Origin: Hyphomonas sp. L-53-1-40
Lineage (GTDB): Bacteria > Pseudomonadota > Alphaproteobacteria > Caulobacterales > Hyphomonadaceae
Assembly: GCF_000682775.1 (NCBI RefSeq)
Contig: NZ_AWFI01000001.1
Span: forward strand, 682,001-746,000
Direction: 5' to 3'
Length of the DNA: 64,000 nt
Position numbers and translations under genes: made by a program. This document shows, piece after piece, positions 10,472-20,127 of the stretch (position 1 is its first letter; every line of letters begins with the position of its first letter). The notes below the pieces were generated by a model. The model worked only from the letters and a program-made list of their open reading frames with translations, searched no databases and was not told the origin of the DNA.

Positions 10472-10948
10472 ATGCCCTCGATTTACGAAACCCTGAAGAA
10501 AGACCATGACTCCCATCGCGACCTGTTGGCCCAACTGGCCGAGACAGAAGGCGATTCGTCCAAGCGCCGCAAGCTCTGGAAAGAGTTCTATTACGATGTG
10601 GGCGGGCATGCCGCCGCCGAGGAAGAGACATTTTATGCGCCCCTGATGAAGGGCGAGGAGGGCCAGCCGAAGGGCCGTCACTCGGTTGCCGAGCACAAGG
10701 AACTGGACGACATTATTCAGGAACTGGATGAAATGGACATGAGTTCGCCCGGCTGGCTGACGCGTTTCAAGACGCTGCGCCATGATTACGAGCATCATAT
10801 CGATGAGGAAGAAACCGAAATCTTCCCCGTCGCGAAGGACGTGATCGGCCCTGATAAAGATGGCTCGATCGGCGAAGCCTTCCTTGAGCGCAAGCAACGC
10901 GAAATGAAGCTGGTTGATCAGAAGGCCGAGGAGGCTCTGGAGGAATAG
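10472..10948 (+). CDS. Hemerythrin-domain protein
   Basis: Cytoplasmic protein of 158 aa with a four-helix hemerythrin HHE domain expected to bind a di-iron centre. The candidate ligands are in KKDHDSHRDLL (about 9-16), GHAAAEEETF (about 46), SVAEHKELDD (about 73) and DYEHHIDEEETEIFP (about 108). The ATG at 10472 was preferred because the protein then begins directly with the domain; longer reading-frame extension upstream has no family resemblance. It may sense or buffer oxygen, iron or nitric oxide. It converges on the uracil-DNA glycosylase gene, 20 nt apart. Confidence 0.87.
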   Translation: MPSIYETLKKDHDSHRDLLAQLAETEGDSSKRRKLWKEFYYDVGGHAAAEEETFYAPLMKGEEGQPKGRHSVAEHKELDDIIQELDEMDMSSPGWLTRFKTLRHDYEHHIDEEETEIFPVAKDVIGPDKDGSIGEAFLERKQREMKLVDQKAEEALEE

Positions 10949-10968
10949 TCCCTCCGGGTGGCTGACCT

Positions 10969-11757
10969 CTAGCCTCCAAGTTCTTCCAGACGCTGTTCGA
11001 CCAGCAACAAGTCCCGCCATGCGCGGGACTTGTCTTGTGGGCGGCGCAAAAGATAGGCGGGATGCAGGATCGGGATCAGCGGTGCGGTGAAACCGCCCGC
11101 TGTTTTGAAGACATGTTCCGTACCGCGCAGGCGCATGATGCCGTCCGAGCTTGCCAGCAGGGATTTCGCCGGAACGCCGCCGGCCGCGATGATCACTTTC
11201 GGCTGGGTCAGCTCGATCATTCGTTCCACAAACGGACGACATACGGCGAGCTCCTCGGCTTCCGGATTCCGGTTGGCCGGGGGGCGCCAGTAATTCACAT
11301 TGGTGATGAAGGCATTTTCCGTGCGGTCACGGTGAATGGCCGCCAGCATCTTGTCGAGCAGCTGTCCGGCCTTGCCCACAAAGGGCAGGCCCTTGCGGTC
11401 CTCTTCGGCGCCCGGACCTTCGCCGATCACCATCAGGCTGGCCCCCGGCGTGCCATCATAGACGACTGTATTTTCTGATGCGCTTTTCAGCGGGCTGCCT
11501 TCAAAGGCTACGATAGCGGCTTTTAGCGCCTCGACCGAATCACAGGCCGCTGCGGCAATTTTGGCCTCTTCAACCCAGTCCGTTTTCTTCCGGCGTGGGC
11601 GGCGCACAGGGGAATCCTGGGCAACTGCAGCAGGCGGCGCGGCACTGTCGGCAACCTTCAGATAGGCCTTTACCGCTGCGTCATCGACTTCCACGCCCAT
11701 GTCGCCCCACCACTCGGTGAGGGCCTTAATTGCATCAATTGACGCAGGGGTGGGCAT
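10969..11757 (-). CDS. Uracil-DNA glycosylase, family 4
   Basis: DNA repair enzyme of 262 aa that removes uracil from DNA. The core motif GEGPGAEEDRKGLPFVGKAG near residues 112-131 and the closing HPAYLLRRP near 236 are diagnostic of type 4 enzymes. The expected Fe-S cysteines are less obvious: candidate Cys residues lie near 88 and in VCRPF near 177, but the usual N-terminal CxxC is not seen, so a cluster may be altered or absent. Length agrees with alphaproteobacterial members, which carry an N-terminal extension of about 75 aa. It is transcribed away from the ETF-QO gene. Confidence 0.85.
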   Translation of the reverse strand: MPTPASIDAIKALTEWWGDMGVEVDDAAVKAYLKVADSAAPPAAVAQDSPVRRPRRKKTDWVEEAKIAAAACDSVEALKAAIVAFEGSPLKSASENTVVYDGTPGASLMVIGEGPGAEEDRKGLPFVGKAGQLLDKMLAAIHRDRTENAFITNVNYWRPPANRNPEAEELAVCRPFVERMIELTQPKVIIAAGGVPAKSLLASSDGIMRLRGTEHVFKTAGGFTAPLIPILHPAYLLRRPQDKSRAWRDLLLVEQRLEELGG

Positions 11758-11851
11758 CTGGACGCTCTGGACCTTCCTGATAGACGCTGTAATTGCTTAA
11801 TCAAATGGGCTTATGAGCGGGCACCCTATCACCCGCAAGGAGGAGAAACCA

Positions 11852-13534
11852 ATGGCTGATGACGCTGTACAGCGCGAGTCGATGGAATATGACCTGGTCA
11901 TCGTTGGCGGTGGCCCTGCGGGTCTGTCCGCGGCGATCCGGGCAAAACAACTCGCACAGGAAGCTGGCGAAGACATTGAAGTCGTCGTGATCGAGAAGGG
12001 CGGCGAGATCGGCGCTCACATTCTGTCCGGCGTGGTCATGGACCCGGTCGGCCTCGACAAGCTGATCCCCGGCTGGCGTGAGCGCGACGACCGTCCGCTG
12101 AAGACCGAAGTCACCGGCGACAAGTTCAAATTCCTCGGCCCGAAGGGTGAGGCAGATATTTCCTGGCTGCCTATGCCGGGCTTCATGAAGAACCATGGCA
12201 ACTATACTGGCTCACTCGCCAATGTGGCGCGCTGGCTGGGCCAGGAAGCCGAGAATATGGGCGTGGAAATCTTCCCGGGCTTTGCTGCCTCAGATCTCGT
12301 GTTGGGTGAAAATGGCGAAGTCAAAGGCATCGTGGCCGGTGTCATGGGGATCGCTGCCGATGGTACGCACAAGCCGGACTATGAGCCGGGCATGGAGCTG
12401 CTCGGCAAATATGTCCTGTTCGCCGAGGGCGCCCGGGGCTCGCTGACGAAGCAGCTGATCGCCAAGTACAATCTGGATGAGGGCCGCGACCCGCAGAAAT
12501 TTGGCCTCGGCCTGAAAGAGCTGTGGTCCATACCCGAAGAGCAATTCAATGAGGGTTACGTCCAGCACACGATGGGCTGGCCGCTCGATAACTCGACCGG
12601 CGGCGGCAGCTTCCTCTATCACTTCCGAGACAATGGCGAGCCTTTCGTATCGGTCGGCTTCGTGGTTCACCTGAACTATGAGAACCCGTACATTTCGCCC
12701 TATCAGGAATTCCAGCGCTTCAAGCACCACCCCTCCGTGCTGCCGCACCTGGAAGGCGGCAAGCGTGTTGCCTATGGCGCGCGGGCCATCACCGAAGGCG
12801 GCTTTCAGTCGGTGCCGAAACTCTCATTCCCTGGTGGCGCGCTGATCGGGTGTGGTGCAGGCTTCGTCAACGTGCCGCGCATCAAGGGCAGCCACAATGC
12901 GATCCTGACGGGCATGATGGGTGCGGAAGCTGCCTATGAAGCCATCAAGGCTGGCCGTCAGGGCGACGTGCTGACCTCGTACGAGGATGCCTACAAGGCT
13001 TCTTCGGTCTACAAGGAGCTGAAGCAGGTGCGGAACGTGAAGCCGCTCTGGTCCAAGCTGGGAACGGCGATCGGTATTCCGATGGGCGGCCTCGAAATGT
13101 GGATTTCCAGCCTGTTCGGCGGCTTCTCATTCTTCGGTACGCTGAAGCATGGCAAGACGGATGCAGCTGCGCTCAAACCAGCCAAGAAGTTCAAGCCGAT
13201 CGACTATCCGAAGCCGGATGGCAAGATCAGCTTCGACAAGCTGACCAATGTCTCCTTCACCAATACCTATCACGGCGAAGACCAGCCCGTTCACCTTGTC
13301 GTGAAGGACATGGCGCTTCAGAAGGCCTCCGAGCATGATGTCTATGCCGGTCCGTCGGCGCGCTACTGCCCGGCAGGCGTCTACGAGTGGATTGAGGAGG
13401 GCGGCGAACTGAAGTTCCAGATCAACTCCCAAAACTGTATTCACTGCAAGACTTGCGACATCAAGGATCCGAATCTGAACATCAATTGGACCGTGCCCGA
13501 AGGTGGTGGCGGCCCGGCCTATCCGAACATGTAA
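11852..13534 (+). CDS. Electron transfer flavoprotein-ubiquinone oxidoreductase
   Basis: Membrane-associated enzyme of 560 aa that passes electrons from reduced ETF (from fatty acid and amino acid oxidation) to ubiquinone. The FAD-binding GGGPAGLSAAIRA motif is at about 18-30, and the C-terminal 4Fe-4S cluster ligands are in ARYCPAGVYEW and NCIHCKTCDIKDP (about 500-545). The start at 11852 was chosen because AGGAGG lies about 6 nt upstream; an ATG 39 nt earlier lacks such a site. No etfAB genes are in the window. A terminator follows. Confidence 0.95.
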   Translation: MADDAVQRESMEYDLVIVGGGPAGLSAAIRAKQLAQEAGEDIEVVVIEKGGEIGAHILSGVVMDPVGLDKLIPGWRERDDRPLKTEVTGDKFKFLGPKGEADISWLPMPGFMKNHGNYTGSLANVARWLGQEAENMGVEIFPGFAASDLVLGENGEVKGIVAGVMGIAADGTHKPDYEPGMELLGKYVLFAEGARGSLTKQLIAKYNLDEGRDPQKFGLGLKELWSIPEEQFNEGYVQHTMGWPLDNSTGGGSFLYHFRDNGEPFVSVGFVVHLNYENPYISPYQEFQRFKHHPSVLPHLEGGKRVAYGARAITEGGFQSVPKLSFPGGALIGCGAGFVNVPRIKGSHNAILTGMMGAEAAYEAIKAGRQGDVLTSYEDAYKASSVYKELKQVRNVKPLWSKLGTAIGIPMGGLEMWISSLFGGFSFFGTLKHGKTDAAALKPAKKFKPIDYPKPDGKISFDKLTNVSFTNTYHGEDQPVHLVVKDMALQKASEHDVYAGPSARYCPAGVYEWIEEGGELKFQINSQNCIHCKTCDIKDPNLNINWTVPEGGGGPAYPNM

Positions 13535-13561
13535 TCAAGGCTTCAAGCCTTATGGTTTCCG

Positions 13562-13595
13562 GAAAGCGCGATGGGGTTAACCCTGTCGCGCTTTC
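13562..13595 (+). terminator. Terminator after ETF-QO
   Basis: A perfect 10-bp inverted repeat (GAAAGCGCGA / TCGCGCTTTC) with a 14-nt loop lies 28 nt after the ETF-QO stop, followed by a short T-rich stretch. Confidence 0.7.
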
Positions 13596-13671
13596 TCCAT
13601 TTCGCGCCTTGCTCTTGCCGCATCGGACTGCTTCACTCGGCGTCAAAGCGAACCCGAAGTGAGCCATTCAT

Positions 13672-15594
13672 ATGCGCCCCAGACTAACTCTTACTGCCTC
13701 TATCCTGACCCTTTCGCTCGCCCTTGGGGCCTGCGCCACAGAGCCCGCGCCTGCCTTGCAGGAAGTCGAGGCCGAGGCGCCGATCGTGCAAAGCGCGGTG
13801 CCACTCTCCCCGGCGGCCCGCGCCACTGCTGTGATAGGGGCAAACGGCAAGCCTGTCGGTATTTCCGCTTATCCGGCGCCGCTGGATGCGGTGAAGGCCG
13901 GTGACATGGCCGCCTTCCTCCAGATGACCTCCGGGCTGTCACAGGAAGACCGCGATGTCAGTCCGCTATTTGATGCCTTCTTGGCGCTGGACCGGGCGGC
14001 TGACGGAGACACGGTTGCGGCGCGCAACATATTGAAGACCTCCAACAGCCAGAGCGATGAAGAGGGCGAGACCGGTTTCTACGCCTTCCTTGATGCATGG
14101 TTGCTGGCCATGGACGGGCGTCCGGATGAGGCGATCGAGCGCCATCGCGGCGCTGCGGGGGCCATGCCCGGTCTGACGGGAGACCTGTCCCTTGCCGCCA
14201 TGCTGGAAGCATCGGGACGGCCAGAACAGGCGCTCGCGGTCTATGAGTTCATGACACCTGCCGAGATCGAGGCGCCGGAACATCAGTTTGATCCAAAGGG
14301 CCTGCTCTATAGCCACGTCCGCACGGTAATTTCGCGCCATGCCCTGTTGCTGCAGCGGCTTGGTCGGATCGAGGAGTCCAAGGCGGTCTACCAGAAGCTG
14401 GCTGATGCAGAGCCTGAAGAGGCGATTAGCTACGCAGCCGCCATTGAAAGCCTCGAGACCGGAAAGAATCTCGACAATGAACCTCTCGATGTGCCGGCTG
14501 CATTTGCTCAGTCGCTGGCGGATGTTTCGCGCGCCCTGCAGGAGCAGCGCATTATTCGTACGATCATGATGGGCGGCAGGATTGAGGGATTTGACGACCA
14601 ACGCTCGGCCTTCGATCAGGTCGCGTTGCTGATAAATCCGGAAGATGAGGGGCTGCGTGCCGCCGTCATCGACCAGCTATATGAAAGCGCGCTGTATGAT
14701 GGCGTGGCGCATGTTGCGCTGAGCGCGCCGCAAGAGACGGCCTCACTGCAGATCGCGGCCGGGCAGGCGCTGATCATGTCGGGTGATGAGCCAGGAGCAC
14801 GGGCTGCGGTGGCGCGCGCGCTGGAAATCACGGATGAAGATGACCGCCTGCGGACGCTGTATGGTGCGCTGCAGTTGCGCACCTTGCTGAATGATCAGAA
14901 TGGTTCGTCCGAACTGGTGGACGAGGTGATTTCGTTGGCCTCGAACCAGGCGGAGCGCGCCTCTGCTCACGGTCTCGCTGCTGAGATCAAGGGTCAGTTT
15001 GGCGATCTGGAAGCCGCTGCCGTACACGCGGCGAAGGCCCGTGAACTGGATGATACGCATGATCGACGCATGGCGCTGGCCAACTCTCTGGGCAAGATTG
15101 GCGAGGTCAATCAGGCGCTGGCCATTCTGCGCACCGAGCTACTGGGCCGACCAAACGATCCCTACACGTTGAATTCGCTCGGGTATTTTCTGATCGAGTA
15201 TACCGAAAAGCATGAAGAAGGCTTCAAGGTGCTTTACCGGGCACGTTCGCTGGCCGAGCGTGATCCCTACATTACGGACTCGCTTGGCTGGGCCTATTTC
15301 CAGATGGGTCACCTGAAAGATGCCCAACGGCTGATCGAACAGTCTCGCGCGGAGCTGAAGCCCCACAAGCACTGGGAAATCGAAACGCACCTCGGCGACA
15401 TCTACTGGCATCAGGGTAAGAAGGAAGAGGCGCGCGAAGCCTGGCAAAACGCGATCGACAATCGTCCGCCGGCCAAGGAGCGGGCGGAGCTGGAAGCCAA
15501 GTTGGCGGATGGCCTCACGTCTCCGAGACCCGAGCGTCGGCCATTGCCCAGCGTCTCCATCGGGGACGGGGAGATTGACCGGCAGGATATCTGA
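13672..15594 (+). CDS. TPR-repeat lipoprotein
   Basis: Envelope lipoprotein of 640 aa. The signal peptide ends in LALGAC (Cys at about 20). The rest is almost wholly helical with tetratricopeptide-like repeats, clearest at the C-terminal end around PNDPYTLNSLGYFL (about 500), DPYITDSLGWAYFQ and HLGDIYWHQGKKEEA, matching the TPR consensus. Such proteins act as scaffolds at the cell envelope. PBP1A follows 65 nt downstream on the same strand, so a role in envelope assembly is possible but only inferred from position. Confidence 0.8.
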   Translation: MRPRLTLTASILTLSLALGACATEPAPALQEVEAEAPIVQSAVPLSPAARATAVIGANGKPVGISAYPAPLDAVKAGDMAAFLQMTSGLSQEDRDVSPLFDAFLALDRAADGDTVAARNILKTSNSQSDEEGETGFYAFLDAWLLAMDGRPDEAIERHRGAAGAMPGLTGDLSLAAMLEASGRPEQALAVYEFMTPAEIEAPEHQFDPKGLLYSHVRTVISRHALLLQRLGRIEESKAVYQKLADAEPEEAISYAAAIESLETGKNLDNEPLDVPAAFAQSLADVSRALQEQRIIRTIMMGGRIEGFDDQRSAFDQVALLINPEDEGLRAAVIDQLYESALYDGVAHVALSAPQETASLQIAAGQALIMSGDEPGARAAVARALEITDEDDRLRTLYGALQLRTLLNDQNGSSELVDEVISLASNQAERASAHGLAAEIKGQFGDLEAAAVHAAKARELDDTHDRRMALANSLGKIGEVNQALAILRTELLGRPNDPYTLNSLGYFLIEYTEKHEEGFKVLYRARSLAERDPYITDSLGWAYFQMGHLKDAQRLIEQSRAELKPHKHWEIETHLGDIYWHQGKKEEAREAWQNAIDNRPPAKERAELEAKLADGLTSPRPERRPLPSVSIGDGEIDRQDI

Positions 15595-15695
15595 CTGAAT
15601 TGTCAGGCAGCTGAGACCTTTTACCCGCCTCCGACGCGCCTTACTATTGCCGGATATCAATGCGATTCCGCGATGCGAACGCTGACGGGAAAACT

Positions 15696-18374
15696 ATGCC
15701 GAATCATATGAATCCTCACATGCAGGAACCTGAACCAAAGCGCCGGTTTCTGCCCGGCCCCCCTTGGGTTTGGGTTTGGGCCCGCCGCTTGGTCATTCTG
15801 GGCTTTGTGCTTGCAGCGCTCGGTTTCGTGGCGCTGTGGCTGTATTTTGCAGCCCTTGGCCGTCAAGTGCCGTCCATCGCCAAGCTGAAGCAGTATGAGC
15901 CGCCGATTACGTCGCGGGTCCACGCGGGCGATGGAACGCTGATCGCCGAATTTGCAGACCAGCACCGGGTGTTTGTTCCGTATGAATCCATCCCGAACCA
16001 TGTCGTGTACGCATTCGTGGCAGCCGAGGATAAGAGCTTCTTCACGCATGGCGGGCTCGATTATAAAGGTATTGTGCGGGGCGGGCTGAACTCTGCAAAG
16101 AACAAGATCACCCGGTCCGGTGGACTGGAAGGTGGTTCAACGATCACCCAGCAGGTCGCCAAGAACATGCTGCTGACACGCGACCAGAACCTGACCCGCA
16201 AGGCCAAGGAAGCGATCATCGCACAGCGTATGGAGAAGGAATTCTCCAAGGAAGAGATTCTCGAACTTTATCTCAATGAAATCTATCTCGGATATCGCTC
16301 ATACGGTGTCGGCTCGGCGGCGCTGAACTATTTTGACAAGTCACTGCCGGAACTCGACCTTTCGGAAGCTGCGATCCTCGCATCGCTGGCCAAGGCACCT
16401 TCGTCGGTGAACCCCTATAGCCGTCCCAAGCGCCTGCTTCAGCGCCGGAACTATGTTTTGCGCCGTATGGTCGAGGATGGCTACATCACGCGCGAAGAGG
16501 CGGACGAAGCTGTTGCAAAGCCACTGACGACGACGCGTCGCCTAAAAGGGCCGGAATATGCGGCAGCGACCTATTTCGTACAGGAGATGCGCCGGGACCT
16601 GATCAAGTCATATGGTGAAGACACGCTCCAGCAAGGCGGGCTTTCCATTCGTTCAACCATCGACACCAAGCTGCAGCTGGCCGCGCAAGATGCGTTGCAG
16701 AACGGTTTGATTGCTTATGACCGTCGTCATGGTTGGCGCGGCCCTGTCACGACATTGGACCCGAAGGCTGAAGACATTCTCGAACAGCTGGACGATGTGA
16801 AACTGCCCGGTGGCTATGGCACTTGGGAAGCTGCGCTTGTTACCAAGCTTGGTTCCAGGGGCGCTGAATTGTTGCTGACAGATGGCGCGACCATCCCGTT
16901 GCCCACCGAGGAAGTCGAATGGGCTGCGACTTACAAGCCGGACGAAGGCAAGGGCGGCCTGAATGTGGGCGACGTCGTGATCGCCGAATTGAAGCGTAAA
17001 GTTCTGAATGCCGAAGAGACAGCTGCGCCGGCAGAATTGGAACTCGACCCGGATGGCGACGAGATCGACCAGCCAGAACCCGAGCCGATGATGATCCCGG
17101 TTGGCAATGCAATATTGCGGCAGGTGCCGGAAGCGGATGGTGCGCTGGTCGCGCTGGACCCGCATACCGGACGCATCCTGGCAATGCAGGGCGGGTATTC
17201 TTTCTTCAAGTCGAGCTATAATCGGGTCACGCAATCGAAGCGTCAGCCGGGCTCGAGCTTCAAGGCGTTTGTCTACGCGGCTGCCCTGGAAAAGGGTTAT
17301 ACGCCGGCCAGCCGGATGCTGGATGCTCCCTTCGTGGCATTTGATGTGTCCACGGATGACTATTGGCGCCCCTCAAACTATACCGAAGGGCGCACTTACG
17401 GCATGGTCACGTTGCGCATCGCGCTCGAGAAATCGCTGAACCTTGTCACGGCGCGCGTTGCGCAGGATATTGGCATGGATGCCGTGTCTGACCTTGCCGA
17501 ACGCATGGGCGTCTATGAGGACCTGCCACCTTATCCGGCCATGTCGCTGGGTGCCGGGGATGCCTATCTGATCGACATGGCGCGTGGCTATGCAGGCTTT
17601 GTGAATGGTGGCCGGAAGATCAATCCAACCCTTCTGGACCGGGTGCAGGACCGTCATGGCCGCACCCTGTTCCAGCATGACGAGCGTCCGTGCGAAGATT
17701 GCCATGCTGAAACGTGGAACGGCGGCGAACCGCCCCAACTGGAAGAAGTTGGCGAGCAGGTTCTGGACCCGATCGTGGCCTATCAGGTGACGCATATGCT
17801 GGAAGGCGTGGTCGAACGCGGGACAGGCCGCCGGGCCAGAAGGGTTGGCAAACCGCTGGCCGGCAAGACCGGTACGACAGATGAGTATCGCGACGCGGTG
17901 TTCATGGGCTATTCCCCGGACCTCGTCGTCGGTGTTCGCGTCGGCTTCGATGACAACCGTTCGCTTGGCGAGGGGGAGGCTGGCGGTTCGGTTGCTGCGC
18001 CGATCTTCACCGAATTCATGGAAAAGGCGCTGGCAGATGATCCGGCCATTCCGTTCCGTATTCCGCCTGGCGTACGCCTCGTGAAAATCGATGCGCGGAC
18101 GGGTGAACTGCCTGGACCGGACACGGCGGTCATCATTGATGAAGCTTTCCGCCCCGGCACCGAGCCCGGCATGAGCGCCTTCCGCGATACCAGCGACTGC
18201 CTGTCCATTTCGGGTAATTGCGGAGCAGGCACAGGCGCCGCGTCGGGAGGATTCGATCCGGAGCGAGATGCGGGCATTGTTCAGGAGGATCAGGGACTGT
18301 TCCCGGGCCAGCCCGGACAGCCACGCCCAGCGCCTGAAGCGCCAGTGGATGACAATCTCGGCGACATTTACTGA
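15696..18374 (+). CDS. mrcA: Penicillin-binding protein 1A (bifunctional)
   Basis: Bifunctional peptidoglycan synthase of about 892 aa, anchored in the inner membrane. A transmembrane helix lies at about residues 30-55. The GT51 glycosyltransferase domain begins with AAEDKSFFTHGGLDYKG (catalytic Glu) and GGSTITQQVAKN. The transpeptidase domain has SSFK (about 520), SLN (about 590) and KTGTT (about 735). An OB-like insertion lies between them. The ATG at 15696 has GGGA 5 nt upstream and was preferred over one at 15660 with no ribosome-binding site. A proline-rich tail ends the protein. Confidence 0.95.
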   Translation: MPNHMNPHMQEPEPKRRFLPGPPWVWVWARRLVILGFVLAALGFVALWLYFAALGRQVPSIAKLKQYEPPITSRVHAGDGTLIAEFADQHRVFVPYESIPNHVVYAFVAAEDKSFFTHGGLDYKGIVRGGLNSAKNKITRSGGLEGGSTITQQVAKNMLLTRDQNLTRKAKEAIIAQRMEKEFSKEEILELYLNEIYLGYRSYGVGSAALNYFDKSLPELDLSEAAILASLAKAPSSVNPYSRPKRLLQRRNYVLRRMVEDGYITREEADEAVAKPLTTTRRLKGPEYAAATYFVQEMRRDLIKSYGEDTLQQGGLSIRSTIDTKLQLAAQDALQNGLIAYDRRHGWRGPVTTLDPKAEDILEQLDDVKLPGGYGTWEAALVTKLGSRGAELLLTDGATIPLPTEEVEWAATYKPDEGKGGLNVGDVVIAELKRKVLNAEETAAPAELELDPDGDEIDQPEPEPMMIPVGNAILRQVPEADGALVALDPHTGRILAMQGGYSFFKSSYNRVTQSKRQPGSSFKAFVYAAALEKGYTPASRMLDAPFVAFDVSTDDYWRPSNYTEGRTYGMVTLRIALEKSLNLVTARVAQDIGMDAVSDLAERMGVYEDLPPYPAMSLGAGDAYLIDMARGYAGFVNGGRKINPTLLDRVQDRHGRTLFQHDERPCEDCHAETWNGGEPPQLEEVGEQVLDPIVAYQVTHMLEGVVERGTGRRARRVGKPLAGKTGTTDEYRDAVFMGYSPDLVVGVRVGFDDNRSLGEGEAGGSVAAPIFTEFMEKALADDPAIPFRIPPGVRLVKIDARTGELPGPDTAVIIDEAFRPGTEPGMSAFRDTSDCLSISGNCGAGTGAASGGFDPERDAGIVQEDQGLFPGQPGQPRPAPEAPVDDNLGDIY

Positions 18375-18393
18375 CAAATCGACTTTTGACGCA

Positions 18394-18430
18394 GAGAGGC
18401 GGGCGCGCTATGCCCCGCCTCTCGCATTTT
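18394..18430 (+). terminator. Terminator after PBP1A gene
   Basis: A perfect 10-bp stem (GAGAGGCGGG / CCCGCCTCTC) with a 10-nt loop, followed by GCATTTTC, lies between the PBP1A stop and the prfB start. Confidence 0.75.
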
Positions 18431-18460
18431 CAATGACGTGTGCAAATAGAGGCTGATCCC

Positions 18461-19574
18461 ATGTCCGCAGAAATCAAAACGCTTACAGACCAGATCCGCC
18501 AGTCCGCCGATTTGCTACGGAGGCGTCTTTGACTGGGATACAGCCACAAAACGTCTCGATGAGCTGACTGCACTCTCCGAGCGCCCGGATTTCTGGGACG
18601 ACCCGCAGGCCGCCCAGGCCATGATGCGCGAGCGCCAGCGCCTTGCTGACGGCATTGAGACCGTCGAAGCGCTGCAGCGCGAAGCCAATGATGCCGAGGA
18701 ATTGCTCGAACTCGCCGAGGGCGATGACGACATGATTGCCGATATTGAGGCCAATCTGAAAAAGGCCGCGGCGCGCGCCGAGAAGGCCGAACTCGCGGCG
18801 CTACTGTCCGGTGAAGCCGACGGCAATGATTGTTTCATCCAGATCAATGCGGGCGAAGGCGGCACAGAAAGCCAGGACTGGGCCAATATCCTGCGCCGCA
18901 TGTATGTCCGCTGGGCCGAGGCCCATGACATGAAAGTCGAGGAGCTGGACGAGCGCGAAGGCGAGGAAGCCGGGATCAAGTCTGCCACGCTCCAGTTCAA
19001 GGGCGAGAATGCCTATGGCTGGCTCAAATCAGAAACGGGCGTGCATCGCCTTGTGCGGATTTCGCCATTCGACTCCTCGGCGCGCCGCCATACGAGCTTC
19101 GCGTCGGTCGCCGTGACGCCCGTGATCGACGACAATATCGAGATCGAAATCAATCCGTCGGATGTACGCACCGATACGTATCGTGCATCCGGCGCGGGTG
19201 GCCAGCACGTTAACCGGACCGATTCCGCCGTCCGCCTGACGCACGAGCCGACGGGCATCGTGGTGCAATGCCAGAACGACCGGTCGCAACACCGCAACCG
19301 GGACCAGGCCTGGCAGATGCTGCGTTCCAAGCTCTATGAGCTGGAATTGCAGACCCGCCGTTCAGTCGCCGATGCGCAGTATGCAGAGAAAAGCGCTATT
19401 GGCTTCGGCCACCAGATTCGCTCCTATGTGCTCCAGCCCTATCAGATGGTGAAGGACCTCCGGACAGAGGTCGAAACTTCCGACACGTCCGGCGTGCTGG
19501 ATGGCGATATTGATCTCTTTCTATCGGCGGCGCTCGCCGCGTCGGTAGCCAAGGGCGAGGACGACGAAGCCTAG
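18461..19574 (+). CDS. prfB: Peptide chain release factor 2, programmed +1 frameshift
   Basis: RF2 ends translation at UGA and UAA codons. The reading frame starts at ATG 18461, runs 23 codons to CTT, and meets an in-frame TGA at 18530-18532. A +1 shift at CTTTGAC joins it to the long frame starting at 18531, giving 370 aa. The shift site is preceded by a GGAGG Shine-Dalgarno-like element at 18519-18523, as in other bacteria. The peptide anticodon SPF ([11 protein letters not shown]) and the GGQ motif ([10 protein letters not shown]) are both intact. RF2 autoregulation through this site is established knowledge. Confidence 0.95.
18519..18533 (+). promoter_or_regulatory. prfB recoding site
   Basis: The internal GGAGG element, 3 nt, then CTTTGAC: the slippery CTT followed by UGA plus C is the canonical RF2 autoregulatory frameshift signal. 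Low RF2 leads to slow termination at the UGA and thus to the +1 shift. Confidence 0.9.
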
Positions 19575-19617
19575 GCCTTCCAGCGCAACCAAACGGCAAC
19601 TTGTACGTTCGTCCTGA

Positions 19618-20127
19618 ATGGACGATCTGCTGAAGCTTTCCTTCGACAGCGATGTGCACTTGGGTGTCATGGCTACGCGGCTGCTGGCAGCGTGTGTGGC
19701 GGGCCTGATCGTCGGGTTTGAACGCGAGGTTCGCGACCGGCCCGCCGGCTTGCGAACGCATATGCTGACGGCGCTTGCTTCGTCCGTATTCATGTTGATT
19801 GCCATCGAGATGATCCATTCCTTCGGCGGGGATGACGACATCACCCAGCTTGACCCGACGCGTGTCGTGCAAGCTGTGACGGCGGGGGTTGCCTTCCTGG
19901 CGGCTGGCACCATCATCCATGGCCGTGGGTCCGTGCGAGGACTGACGACCGGCGCCAGTATCTGGCTCGCAGGCGCGATTGGCCTCGCCTGTGGAGCCGG
20001 ATATCTGCGGCTCGCCTTCCTTGCCGTCCTGCTTTCGGTCCTGATCCTGTTGCCAATACGGATGTTGGAAACTCATTTGTTCGGAAAAGCTCCGATCGGG
20101 AAGAAGGATGAAGATGGGGACAGCTAG
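19618..20127 (+). CDS. MgtC/SapB-family membrane protein
   Basis: Inner-membrane protein of 169 aa. The MgtC signature is clear: LLAACVAGLIVGFERE near residue 22, RPAGLRTHMLTALAS near 40 and AGVAFLAAGTI near 97, GLTTGASIWLAGAIGLACG near 115. About five hydrophobic segments are present. MgtC proteins are linked to growth in low magnesium and to control of ATP synthase or phosphate uptake in some pathogens; the role in free-living bacteria is uncertain. The end overlaps the next gene by 14 nt, so the two are probably co-transcribed. Confidence 0.85.
   Translation: MDDLLKLSFDSDVHLGVMATRLLAACVAGLIVGFEREVRDRPAGLRTHMLTALASSVFMLIAIEMIHSFGGDDDITQLDPTRVVQAVTAGVAFLAAGTIIHGRGSVRGLTTGASIWLAGAIGLACGAGYLRLAFLAVLLSVLILLPIRMLETHLFGKAPIGKKDEDGDS

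Noticed and set aside
17373..18377. 334-codon open frame on the minus strand opposite PBP1A
   Set aside because: It lies wholly antisense to a conserved gene, has no family motifs and no ribosome-binding site; a shadow of GC-rich codon use.
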